Part shown: positions 1 to 11,018 of the stretch, one piece after another
Layout of the letters: the number at the start of each line of letters is the position of its first letter
Position numbering within the stretch: position 1 is the first letter of the stretch
Assembly: GCA_016712415.1 (NCBI GenBank)
Contig: JADJRC010000012.1
Span: 1-64,000, forward strand
DNA: 64,000 nt
Source: Lewinellaceae bacterium
GTDB lineage: Bacteria; Bacteroidota; Bacteroidia; Chitinophagales; Saprospiraceae
Direction: 5' to 3'
The notes under the pieces: model-generated
What the model was told of the DNA's origin: nothing
What the model saw: only the letters and a program-made list of their open reading frames with translations
The model's database searches: none
Position numbers and translations under genes: made by a program

Positions 1-710
1 GCCGTTGGCGTTTTTGTCGAAAGTGAAGATGTCCATGCCTTTCTCCTGCGCGGTGGCGAGGGCGATGTTGGTCGGATGGGCATGCGGAACATCTTGTCCG
101 CGCCGTATTTTTCGATCGTTCTTCCATAACCTGCCGGTTCATGGTTTTTCGCGGATCGAATCGGGTCATGACGGAAGCCAAGCAGGTCCAGTTTTTGTTG
201 ATCTTGTTGAGCAGGGCCACGTGGTTCATAAAACTTGTCACGCCGCGGCGGGCAGAAATTGACGCGGGGCATCAGGTACCAGTCGCTGGCCACCAGCGCG
301 TTCACCGTGAGCATGCCGAATGATGGCGGGCAGTCGATGAGGATGAAATCGTATTTTTTTTCCAGTCTCCCGAGCAGTTGGGACAGGATGTGCTCCCGGC
401 CGTAGATGCCCACCAGTTCCATTTCAGCGCCGGCCAGTTCGAGCGCGGCGGGCGCCAGGTCCATGCCGTGTACGGGCACTATGATCGAAGCGAGATCGGG
501 TGTTTCGCCGAAGGCTTCGTCGCGCAGCACCTGGTAGATGTTCTCTTCGGGCTCGTCGGGCATGCCGAGCGATTGGGTCAGGTTGGCCTGCGGGTCCATG
601 TCGATCAGCAGGACTTCCTTGTCCCGGTCGCGCAGGGCGGCGGCAAGGTTGATGGCGGTGGTCGTTTTGCCCGACCCGCCCTTCTGGATCGCTATGGAGA
701 TGATGTGCAT
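1..710 (-). CDS. ParA/MinD-family P-loop ATPase (partial, frameshifted)
   Basis: Partitioning or positioning ATPase of the ParA family; it would bind ATP, dimerise and act on DNA or a protein cargo in the cytosol. Read from the ATG at 708-710, the protein has the deviant Walker A KGGSGKTT (residues 10-17), LLIDMDPQAN (34-43) and the Walker B FILIDCPPS (122-130). Downstream of about position 250 the conserved sequence continues only by switching frames at least three times: VTSFMNHVALLNKINKNW and MTRFDPRKTMNRQVMEE share one frame, YGADKMFR needs another, and TNIALATAQEKGMDIF a third. The C-terminus runs off the left edge. It starts 5 nt after the haloperoxidase stop, so the two are probably co-transcribed. 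The family call is firm; the partner is unknown. The shifts look like sequence errors near a contig end. Confidence 0.8.
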   Translation of the reverse strand, partial: MHIISIAIQKGGSGKTTTAINLAAALRDRDKEVLLIDMDPQANLTQSLGMPDEPEENIYQVLRDEAFGETPDLASIIVPVHGMDLAPAALELAGAEMELVGIYGREHILSQLLGRLEKKYDFILIDCPPSFGMLTVNALVASDWYLMPRVNFCPPRRDKFYEPRGPAQQDQQKLDLLGFRHDPIRSAKNHEPAGYGRTIEKYGADKMFRMPIRPTSPSPPRRRKAWTSSLSTKTPT

Positions 711-715
711 ATCGT

Positions 716-2139
716 TTATCCCAGTTCACCGTTAAAATACTGGCAGGCCTTGTTCCACACGGCAAGACCTACCTTTTTGCCCAGTTCGCGGCCTTCCATG
801 TCGCCCATTTCAAAGTGTATGCCGCCGTAACGCCGCGACATGCCGGCCTGGTCTGCCGCTTCGTGGAAAGTGCGCCAGGTAAGCGTAACTTCCATTTGAG
901 GGGTGCAGCGACCCTCGATTTTTGAACTTTTGGGTGGAAAAACAACCGACTCGCCGTAGGTGCTGTTGCCGCAGAAATTGGTTAAAACCTCCGCAACTGC
1001 CCGGCTGAAGGTACTGTGCCCCGAAACGTATTCCGCAAACGGCGGCGAACCGATCATATAGGGCGTCCAACTGTCGCCGTTAATGGTTTTTGTGCCCTCG
1101 CACGGACCGCCCCATGCCTCTATTTCCTGCTCGTTGAACAAGGCCCGGATCAACGATACCGGACGGATGTAGTCGTAGTGCGTTTTGCTGTCCCACGCAG
1201 CGATAGAGGCATCGAGCAGGGCATTGGACAACAAAAAGAACATCTTGATATCGTTGGCATTTTTGAATTTGTTCTTTTGCGACACATAGCGCCCGATCCG
1301 CGACAACTGTGACGGCGGCACGCACCAGTAACCCGGAATGAGGGGTGTTGCTGTGGCGTCGGTGTGTTTGTCTTCATGCATGCCGGCCCAGTATTCGGCA
1401 ATAAGTTTTTGCTCGTCGGTCAGGCATTCGCTGATCTGGATGAGGTCGCAGGCCTGTTCCTGAAATGCCGTGTCGCGCTGTCCGGCAGGCCGTGGAGGTC
1501 TGAATTGCCCTCCCCAGGTTAGCGCAAAGGGTTTTACAACGCCCCAATGCGCCGTCAGGAATACCTGCGGCTGACCGTCGGCCATGAGTTGCGGCTGCCA
1601 GCGCTCCCGGTCGCGCAGGGGCTGGGGTGGCGGCGGATTGACAGGATGGTACCCGGTGAAATCCGAATAGTTGCCGGCATGCAGGGTACCGCGCTGGTTG
1701 GCGGCATCACCCAGGTGTTGTTCGATCACCAGTTTGGCAGATAAGTTGCCAATGCCCTGCGGGGTATTGAGTTCGAGAGAGCGGTCGTCGGGGTTGTAAC
1801 CCAGTTCGCACATAAAATCGCGGAACATGCCTTTGCGTTCCGGAGGCAGACTTGGCAGAACAACTCCTTTAGCGCGCTGTAGGCAGCGTAACTGTAGGTC
1901 TTGACCCTGTTCTCGGGTGTACACTCGATGTCCGGGCGTTTGAGGCGGGCGCCGGTCGTAGTGCTCACTTCACACCCGCCGTCGTTATAATTGGTCCAGG
2001 CATCGTACATGGCCGTATGCACGATGGCGAGCGCACGCGCCGCAATGGTGGGCGGGGTCTTGCTAAAATACAGGGCGTCGCAGGCGAGGCGATTCCAGCA
2101 CTGTGCAGCGGTGGGTGTGTATGCGGTCGGTGTGGACAT
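716..2139 (-). CDS. Vanadium-dependent haloperoxidase / PAP2-like protein (one frameshift)
   Basis: Either a vanadate-dependent haloperoxidase, which oxidises halide with H2O2, or a related acid phosphatase. All three vanadate/phosphate-pocket motifs are present: KTHYDYIRP (K-x6-RP), YVSGHSTFSRA (SGH with the catalytic His) and SRRYGGIHFEMGD (SR-x5-H). The N-terminus (from 2139, MSTPTAYTPTAAQ) and the main body lie in different frames. Joining them with one base restored near 1845-1862 gives about 474 residues, normal for the family. I see no clear signal peptide. The gene lies 118 bp downstream of the last eCIS gene on the same strand and 5 bp before parA. Halide peroxidation cannot be told from phosphatase activity by sequence alone. 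A role as eCIS cargo is only a positional speculation. Confidence 0.85.
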
Positions 2140-2257
2140 TGGTGGCTCGGTTTAAATGTTATTATTTTATGGTATCTGTTTTCGGGGTGTTTCCGGGGTT
2201 ATCGCCATTCTACCCGGAGCAGTTCCGGCATCCAGGGCAATTTGACTATGCTGAGGT

Positions 2258-3815
2258 TCAGGGCAGCCGGTCCAACAAAATATCGATGGTGTTTTGCTCT
2301 ACCTGCAATCGCCAGCCGGTATCGCTGTGCGACAGTTTTCCGGGTCGCTGCAGAAACCCTTCCCGTAATCCATCCGGCGAAGTGGCGCCCAGGGCGTCCC
2401 AATGCCCGATGGCTGCCTGCAACAGTTGCATCGCCTCCTCCTGCTCATCCGTCGTTGTCGCAATGGTATGGTCGAGTGGCATGTTGGCAGGCATGGCACA
2501 CAGGAATTTGGGCAGAACCAGGTTGTAATCGGGGGTGTGCAATGCACCTGTTGCAAGAAAATGCAGCAGCACGACGGCCCGGTGCCGCGAGGCTTCGTCT
2601 TTGAACGCCTGCGGTTCGACTAGTCCCAGTTTTGAAAAAAAATGTGGCAGAAAGGTATGCAACAACACAACTCCTGCATTTTGAATAAAATACTGATCGG
2701 GTTCGTCGGCGTCGCGGGTATCAAGGCCAATACGGTGATCCGGCGCCGCAGGTTTCTGTCCGGCCATTTGAGGATCATCGCTGTGCGTGGACTGCTTCTC
2801 CAGATCACGGCCAAAGGTGTCTGGCAGCGGGATCGGACTTGTTTGCCCGGGCGCCGCAGCCTGATCGTTTTTCCGAACCGGAGTCTGAAGCGCTTCCGGT
2901 GCTGAAGCATCAGCAGCCGTTAACCCACGCGGGTCAGGTTGGGTGGTCTTTTTTACCGGTAAACCTGATTTTTCGATAATGCCGGCCTGTTCAAGCAACC
3001 CTATTATTTCTTTGAAACCGCCGGTTTTTTGCGGAACAATTTTTCAGGGCCGGTATCGCCGGCATCAGCATGCTATCGTCGCGAAGCAACCGGATAAAGG
3101 ATGCCCGATCCCACTTTCTTTGAAACTGGATGGTTTCGCGCAGGGCGGTTTCCCAAAAATGGATCTCCAGGGCGCGGATATCATTGCCGCTAATGCCGGG
3201 ATCAGATGTTGTCAGGGCAGATGTCAGTTCCTGTATTCCGCGTAAAAAAGCAGCCTGCGATTGACCGGTATGCAATTCGAGCATCGCTTTTAAGAAGGGT
3301 TGGTTGTGCTGTAATACAATCCTGCGAATCACTTCCGGGTGCTGCCGGGCGAGCTGTCCAAGTTTGTCGACCGACTTTTGTTCCAGTCCGAGTGTTTCCA
3401 GCACATGTTCGAACCAGGTCGCTTCGGGGGCTGATGAATACCACGGCAGGCTGCCGTGCTGCAGCCACCACAGCCACAGATCGAATTGATGTAAGGCCGT
3501 AGGCCGTCCTTCAGCCTGCTGGGGCGGCAAACGGCGGATTGCTTCCAGCAAGGCATTTTCCACTTTTTCCGCGACCAGGCTTTCGAATTCGGCCTTTTCC
3601 AAAAGTGTAAGGTCGATGGACCCAAGATCGATCTCAAGTGAATCGAGTCGTATCCATACTCCCGGCCCCGCATGGCGATCAAAGACCCGTTCGAGTACCG
3701 GCACCACATGCTGCCAATATGCCTTGCTCACGGCTTGCTGCACCTGGTGCGCGCCCTGGTAGCGATCGGTCTGCAACCGGATCGTTTGACGGCCTATGAT
3801 GTGGCGAACGGACAT
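2258..3815 (-). CDS. eCIS tape-measure protein (CIS_TMP type; one frameshift)
   Basis: Probable tape-measure protein that sets the tube length of the contractile particle (Afp14 role). The N-terminus from 3815 (MSVRHIIGRQTIRLQ) and the segment VWIRLDSLEIDLGSIDL match the pattern I associate with the Bacteroidota CIS tape-measure family. The reading frame breaks at a T5 run, 3040-3044 (A5 on the coding strand). Removing one base joins PALK to IVPQKTGGFKEIIGLLEQAG and yields about 518 residues. A proline-rich linker around residues 270-350 separates an N-terminal from a C-terminal helical part. It is the last structural eCIS gene, 3 nt after the 129-residue neighbour, which is the usual 3'-end position. 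The split is probably an indel artefact. The family call rests on the N-terminus and position. Confidence 0.75.
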
Positions 3816-3818
3816 GGG

Positions 3819-4208
3819 TTATGTTTTATTCAGGATGTTTAAAATCTGATTGACCAGTTCCCCGTCGGGTTGGGGTTCGAGTTCTCCGGGTTTCCATGTT
3901 TGGGCGACTGCCGACCGATGGATACCTTTTTCATCAAAATTAGCCAAACGGCTGTCGAGGCGCTCCCAATCCTTTTTCGACATGCGCTCCATGTCGAGCG
4001 CTATTCGGTCGAAAAGGCAACACAGCACGTTCTCTATGGGCTTCTGCCAGGCTTTGTTGGTTTTTACACTGTCATTCAGGTAATTATCAAGGATCGTTTT
4101 TGAAAGTTGCATGAAACCGGTGAAGGAGCAGCCTGCAGGGTTCCCCAGAAAACCGGCGATCAGGGAATATGCGGGCGACTGTTTTATCGCCTTTGATTTT
4201 GTGTTCAT
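3819..4208 (-). CDS. Small eCIS-locus protein of unknown function
   Basis: A 129-residue, mostly helical soluble protein that I do not recognise. It begins MNTKSKAIKQSPAYSLIAGF, has no signal peptide or membrane segment, and ends in a short amphipathic helix (ELVNQILNILNKT). It sits 70 bp after the giant baseplate-like gene and ends 3 nt before the tape-measure start, so it is very likely translated within the eCIS operon. A structural accessory or a chaperone for the tape measure are both possible. Nothing in the sequence decides between them. Confidence 0.7.
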   Translation of the reverse strand: MNTKSKAIKQSPAYSLIAGFLGNPAGCSFTGFMQLSKTILDNYLNDSVKTNKAWQKPIENVLCCLFDRIALDMERMSKKDWERLDSRLANFDEKGIHRSAVAQTWKPGELEPQPDGELVNQILNILNKT

Positions 4209-4278
4209 GACCTCCGCGAAGTATTTTTCTTTTCGACCCTGCAGATTGGAGGCGCCGGTTTGAGGCGGAGTCGTGGAG

Positions 4279-7200
4279 TTAAGACTGCCGCTTTTTCAGA
4301 GCGCTTCGGTTTCTGTTTTTCACGTTCGCGGGGGCTGGTTTGCGGGCGCCGGCTGAAGCCGGCGGTACCTGAACCTGAACCTGAACTTGTGCGGGCGCGG
4401 GCGCCGTTGTTATCGTTGCCGAGACCGTACTGGACGAATGTTTACCCGCCAATTCTTTGGCGCAGTCCGCCCAAAAGATGGAGCCTGCCGGCACGTCGTT
4501 CAGCGGGCAGCACGCGTTAGAATTTACCGGTTCTGCGACTTTGTTACAGGCGCAGGATTGCGCGGCGTCTTCCGGCGGGTCGCAGGGAGCGTCGTTTTCC
4601 AGGTTTTTAATACATTCGACGAGGCCGCATTGGGCCGGCTGATTATTGGGGAAACAGCCTGGAGTACCTTGTGGAACCGGGCATTCGAGCCATTCCAGCC
4701 AAAGCCGGTAGTTGTCCTCAAACTTGCACATGTCGCGGGGGCTCAGCCAAAGTATGTTCAGTCCGACCAGCGCTGGCGCTTCCCGGTACAGCATATCTTC
4801 GAAAAAACGGCGGTTGATGCTCTGCCGGAACCGTTTGGTCCAACCCGGCATAACCACGGTTGCCCAGAAAGAATAAGGATCGGCGCCGGGTAAGTAATGA
4901 ATTACCGGCGGATCGCTCACCGCACATGGGTCGTCCGGATCGAAATCGGGTTTCCAGTCAATATCACAGCAGTAATCGGCGCAAATGGGCAACAGGCAGT
5001 TATGGACTACGTCCTTGTCGTCGATTACTTCCACATAAGCGCCGTCCTGGGCGGTTCTCGGCCGCAATAAAATATGTTCCAGCAGATGCAGGCCTTCGTT
5101 ATCCAGGCAGATTTTGGTATGCTCGACCGCCGTTTGCAATTCGGTCCGGGTCGCATATCGCTGCGGGTGGGTAGCCAGTACTTTTTCCTCGTCGGTCAGG
5201 GTAAAGGAGTACGGGCCTGATTCCGTATCGGCGGTAGGCCAGAATCCGATCATCCCTTTGCGAACATATTCGCAGAACTCAATAAACGCCGCCTCCGCAC
5301 CTTCACAACAGGCAAAGCAGCGGGCACTTTCAAACGGAAATGGATTCGGACAGGCGTCGACGATACCTGAATCGGACGGGGTATCGACAGGGTCGCAGCC
5401 GCAGGGGCCGTCGCCAAGGGGCTCGACATTGGTTTGTTCCCAGTAAAAACGGAAACAAAATCCCGCTTCTGTCTGGAATACAGGGTAATAGGCGGCTATT
5501 CTGTTGAGCCGGGCAAATGCGGCAATAACTGATTTTTCGTCGCCCTTAACTTCCATCTGGCCAATGCCTTTGAGTGCGGCATTGAGTTGATTAAATTTCG
5601 ATGGCCAATCGATCGTCATGATAACCGGATCGCATTGGTTTTGAAATACACGCACCTGGTCCATCAGGGCGCATAACCATTCCTGCGACCGGTCTTTTCG
5701 TCCGGCCCGCGTACGGGTGAAGGCAGTTGTACTGCGTATGCGGGCATCAATGCCCAATTCAAGTTCAAGGTAAAAACTTGCAGCCCCGTCTGCCTTGACC
5801 TCCTTGATATCGGGGAAATAATCTGCCCAGTTCACATCCTTCAGCCGGTTAAGCCATTCTGCATAGGCTTTGTCTCTCAGCGCCTTGGAATCGTAGGTAC
5901 AGCGGTGTTTCACAACAAAATACGAGGGCGCAACGACCTTGAAACGCCAAAATCCATTCTCCTTGTAGGGTATGATGTTGGCCTCGTCTTCGGCGGCTTC
6001 GGTGAAAGCCCTGACCCCGCCAAAAGAACAGGCGCCGCATGGGTCGACCGGATGCGGGTCTATCTCGTCCCACGCGGCTTCCGGCGATTCATATGAGCAG
6101 TTGCTTTCCGCAAGTATTTCTACCAAACCGACATAAAAAATACCTTGCCGGCAGAATACGCGGCAACTTTTCGGGTTTTGGGAAATGGGCAGGAAAGTGT
6201 AATAGGCTTCAAGAGCAGCTTCCGGCGTCTCAAAACAATTGGTGCTTTCCCAGATGTACCTGTCTTTTTCAGTTGGCACGGAGCACGTGCCGGAAGGTAA
6301 CGGCGTTTCAGAAACCATTCTGAACCTGAAACAATCGTCTGACGGGTCGCCTGTGTAGGCCTCCACCTCGAATACCGGAAACAGGGATGCCAGTCCTGCA
6401 AAATATTCGATCAAATCCTTGTCGTTGGAAAAGTTCAACTTCGATTTCAGGTATTCGGGTATAACCGCAAGAAAACTGCTGCCCTCGCATTCGGATTTGG
6501 AACTTGCATATCCTTCGGTCAGCCCGATCGATTTGCCGTACTGATTCGGGTTTTCAGCCAGTTGAATGACTCTGAACCAGTTGTCGCGGTATGCCTGTTC
6601 TGCTTCTGCCGCTGTTTCATAACCGGCATAACTGTACAACTGGAACAACTTGCCATCGACAGTCCTGAACTGCACCACATAGTGATAATGAAGCGGGTCC
6701 TTGACCGGACAAATGATATGCGGCAGTTTTGGACAATCCTCCGGTCCGACCGAAGGCGGCAAACCGCAAATTGCTTTTAACAAGTCCTGCGCATCGCTTT
6801 GGCCAGGACAGGTACGTGGACTGACCGCAACGGGTTCGTTTTTCTTCAGGAAACGCCACTGATACAACTGGCCTTCCGCATTGAACATGTTTTCCTGGAC
6901 AAACTCGTCCTGTATGACATTTTGAGGTGTGTAGATGGACTGAATGTAATACACCAGCGTCTGCGCGGCTGCGAAGCCGGCACCCTGGCCTGCTTCGTCA
7001 ATATATTGAACCGCCACGGGGCGTGGCCGACTGCTGCCGGTGAACAGGGCAAATTCATATTTCGGGTCTTCCAGTTCCGGATTTGGCACCAGGTTCAATC
7101 CCGGAAGCGCCTGCATGAACCCGCTATATGCCTCGGATGCTGTGTTTGGTGTAGGGTATTCCTCGTAGCTCTGGAACAAGGGCAAAGGCTGGGAATCGAC

Positions 7201-10200
7201 ACCTGTGACCAGGTAAATGTGCCGGTACCTGGACGGGGCCGACAGCACGTGAACAAGATATTTGTAGGGAGCGAAAACGGCGCCACCCTCATTTCCCGCT
7301 TCTTTTACGATTGTTTTCTCGAAATCCGTTCGTGCCGCCTTATCTGAATTGAATTCGGTTGAAGCGGATAAAACCGGGGCGTTCTCCATTTCAAGCGACC
7401 AGGTATAACGCCGGGGCTCTTCCAGTACCTGCAATGGGGCAGATGCGGCAGACAATTGCTTCATGACCTGCGCCATGGCCGCGTTGCGTTCCGGCAGGGT
7501 TTCGAATGAACCTTCCGGACTGGCGATAAACAAACCGTCTGCGTTTTTTATCAGGAAATTGTAATCCGGGTTAGCCTCGTCGCCCGACAAAAAATAACGT
7601 TCTTTCTTCGCACCCGTTTTGAATACCTCCCCCAACTGAATGGCTGCTGCCGCTGGACTTTCATATGCCTGGTAGCTTTTCAGCATGACCGTTCCTTTGT
7701 CATCCGGGATGACGAAATGGTAAAAGCGGTCCGATTGTTCGAAATCTGGTTTGGCGTTTTTGTTCTGAAATAGTTTGCTGCTGACGTCGAGGAATACCTC
7801 GAATTGCGTGCTTTCCGTTTTGGGGATCGGGTCTGTTGAGGCGATAAGCGTGTTTTTCTCGTCGTGCAATTCGAGCCAAAAGGCGGTTCCGTCCTTTGCC
7901 TGGCGGATCACATAATTCGATTTGTTCAGACCTGCCGCTTTTGCCGTCCGGAAGGCGATAAGGGCGCGGGTATTTTCCGGAAACCACTGGGCGCTTTTCC
8001 AGTGTATGCCAAGGTCGTGTGCCGACAATTTCCACCGCCAGGCGGTTTCAACCGGGGCGATGTAGCGTTTTGCTGTCGTGGTTTCTGACAGTTCCGACCA
8101 TGCCTCAGCCGAATCATGGAAGATTTTTTCGCTGCTTTGATCCTGCCTGCCCTTTGAAACGATGTGCCATTTCCAGGTAATGACGGGCTTGATATGCAGC
8201 GGAAGTGCCGCTATATCGAGGTATTCTTTCGCAGCCTCATCCAGGCGCAAAAGTTGAAGTTTGTTGTTTCCCGATTGCCCCTTCGGAATGGTTTGTTTGT
8301 TGATCGTTTTTACAAATTGCGGAACAAGGGCAATTGCTTTGGACTGATCCGGGATTTTGGTATCCGTGCTGACGCGCACAGTCTGACTCCGGGCGTCAGT
8401 CAACTCCAGCCGGTAGTTGTATTTGGAAACGACCAGGTTTTCTTCGGCTGCCGAATGGGAAAAAAGCCGACGTACGGATTGCGTCTGAAAACCATCCAGT
8501 TCCTTTTCCAGGGCAGGATAGGACGCAGGATTTTGAATTTCATGCAGGATATCCCCGGCCCTCACCTCCAGTTCCAGGCGCGTCAGGTCATCGGATTTGC
8601 CTTTAAACAGCAACTGCCCCTGGTGATCTTTCAGTTTAAATTGCAGGCATTCGCTGACCTCGAAGTTGCACAGGTTTCGGCGGCGCCATTGCTGGATTCC
8701 GGCAAGCAGGGACACCCGTTTTTCAAATCCGGATATATTTTCCGTATTCCAGGATGGCGCAAAATAGTTAAATGCCTTCCCCCTGTTGCGCCCCACATCT
8801 TCGTATTCGCTGAGGAAGAGCGACTCTTTTTCAACGATCTTCCTTCTGTTCTCCTGTTCGGATCCTTTTGTCTGGTACCGGAACAAGGCATAATCGTTGA
8901 ATTGCTCTGCAAAACGTCCCAGGAGGTGATCCAGAAATGCCTTGCGCCGTTGGGTATACAGCGTTTCGTCCTCTACCATTTCCTGTAAAAAACGCAAATA
9001 GGCGACAGGGCTGTAGGAGAGGTCGAACAAGTGGGCGTCCTGGCCGCCGGACCGGCGCCTTCCCGGGTGGTCAGGATAAAATTATCGGCCAATGCCGCCA
9101 GGAAGGCGGCCTGCTCGGCCGCTTCCCGGGCCTCGATGGCTGAGGTAAACCGCTGGCTGCCGATAAATACAAGGTCTGTCTGGGTTTCTGGCCTGAGGAT
9201 GTAAAAGCAGCCGTATTTATCCTGAAGAATCTCGATAGTATAGCGGCCGGTAGCGAACGTTTCCGACAATTGACGGATATACGCCGAACGCAATACCGCC
9301 GAGTTGTGGATGTAGTGCTCTACCAGCCCTTTGGGCTCGCCGCATACGTCATTTCTGATCGTCAACTCCGTTCTGGCGTTTGTGGACAGTAGTTTCAGTG
9401 CCTTTTCCAGGTCGGCGTTGTTGAACACGGCTTGCGCCACAACGGAGGCAGCGCCACCGGCCAGCCGATCGTAAAAACGGATCAGGCGATCCAGCCCTGG
9501 TACCGAATCGGGTACCTGCGAGAAATAGGTTCTTTTTTCCCTGGGTGTGCGTTCCGTTTCCCGTTTCATGGAAAACAGGGGCCGGATATTGGATAACTGC
9601 GCGAGATAATCGGCAAGTAGTTGGTCGTAAAAGAGCAGGTAACCTTTCAATTGCAGGGCCTGGGTCTTGCGTTCGAGCGATGCGCTGTCGGGCAGCCCGT
9701 CTTCTCCAATGCCGTATACGTTCGGGAAATCGTGTTGAATGGAAAAATAATCGGCCAGGTCAGGGCGAAACTGTCCTTCCAGAAGGCTCCAGTCTAACAA
9801 GTCATCCGACAGGCGGGCTTTCTTCTTGACACCCAGTGTTTTGTGTACTTTATCCTTGTCAAAATTGATGATTCCGGCGTTTTTGCGAAAGTCGATGCAA
9901 GTGCTGTCCAGGCTGAACACCGGGACGAACTTGTCGGGAATCCGCACGCCCTCCTGCCAGCTGCTGCCGGCAGCCTGAAGGGGCAGGCCACCGTCGATTT
10001 TCAACCGGCGGACGGTGTTTACGCCATCTGTCGCAAGGATCAGGTTATAAAGGTCGGATAAATGGATCTCTTTCCGGCGCGGCAGATTTTCCATCTCCTC
10101 GGTATCGATAAAGCCGAAACTGCTGTCGAGGCGCGGCCGACCGGCGAATACGTCCTCTATGGCTTTGCCTTTGTCCAGCAGCGCTTCAAGCGAGTACATT

Positions 10201-11018
10201 TGGGGTACAGGCTGGATAAAACCGCTGAGTTTTTCCAGCAGGGCGGCATATACCTTTTCTGGCTGCGCTTCTGAGTGCAGGTCGATTTCGGCGCAAATGC
10301 CTATCGGGGCCGGACACAGAATGGTAATATCCATGAAATCCTCGCACAGGTTGCGGTGTGCGGAGAGCAGGATACGGACGGCATCCCTGACGTGGTCGTC
10401 GGAAGCCCAGGCCTCTTTTTCGATCAGGACGTGGTAGAGGCCATTGAGGTTGATCTGAAGGTGAGGGCCGGGTTTGGTCGAGGTTATATCACTCTTTGGA
10501 TCTGTTTCCTTGATGATCAGATCATCCTTGCAGGCAGTGCTGCCGCCTTTATCTACCCGTGGTTCGGCAAGGCTTAGTTCTTCAGATTCCATGTCTACCC
10601 ACAACTTAACCTCCTGTTGCCCGGCGGGTTCCAGCCAGGCATTGCGTACACAGGCGATTTCGAGCAGCAGTTTCCGGTAATCGGTGATGGTGACGGGGTT
10701 GACGGTAAGCGCCTGCAGCGGGGTCAGGAAATTGTCGTCTTCTTCTGTCTCCGGATTCTTGCGCGCGATCAGGTCGCGGAATGGCAATTGAACGCGGTAC
10801 CCGAGATCAAGCAGGGCGTAGCAGACGGCTTCGAGGATCGTGATACCCGGGTCGTGTACGTTGTGGTCCGTCCATATTTTGCCCGACAGGTTGCCGATAT
10901 GCAACAACCCTTCCCGGCGCAACACCTGAAAATCGAGGTGCGGCGGTAGCGTCGGGTCATTCTGTGGAATGACGTTGTAGGTTGTATTGTCGAGTTGGTC
11001 TGTCATGGCGTCATACAA
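4279..11018 (-). CDS. Giant Afp12-like eCIS baseplate protein with repeat modules (one frameshift)
   Basis: Second large baseplate-type protein of the eCIS (Afp12/gp6-like position). Two long reading frames overlap by 58 nt: an N-terminal piece of 681 codons from 11018 and a C-terminal piece of 1583 codons. One restored base at about 9036-9050 joins them into about 2246 residues, so that the reading continues GQDAHLFDLSYSPVAYLRFL. The first 350 residues contain HNVHDPGITILEAVCYALLD, typical of baseplate wedge proteins. Between roughly residues 900 and 2050 there are many short modules of the form aromatic-x-phi, S-x-Y-x-S-x2-aA-x2-A, for example YNFLIKNADGLFIASPEGSF and LYSYAGYETAAEAEQAY, reminiscent of YegP/DUF1508 hairpins. 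The C-terminal part has DPYSFWATVVMPGW, then a Cys-rich stretch and a VQVQVQV low-complexity tail. The start overlaps the baseplate-J stop by 16 nt. Confidence 0.8.

Noticed and set aside
424..765. 113-codon minus-strand frame
   Set aside because: Arg/Pro-rich shadow of parA; the correct frame shows Walker motifs.
8973..11018. Two separate baseplate genes (681 and 1583 codons)
   Set aside because: The C-terminus of the first and the N-terminus of the second are continuous in sequence once one base is restored; one gene is the simpler reading.
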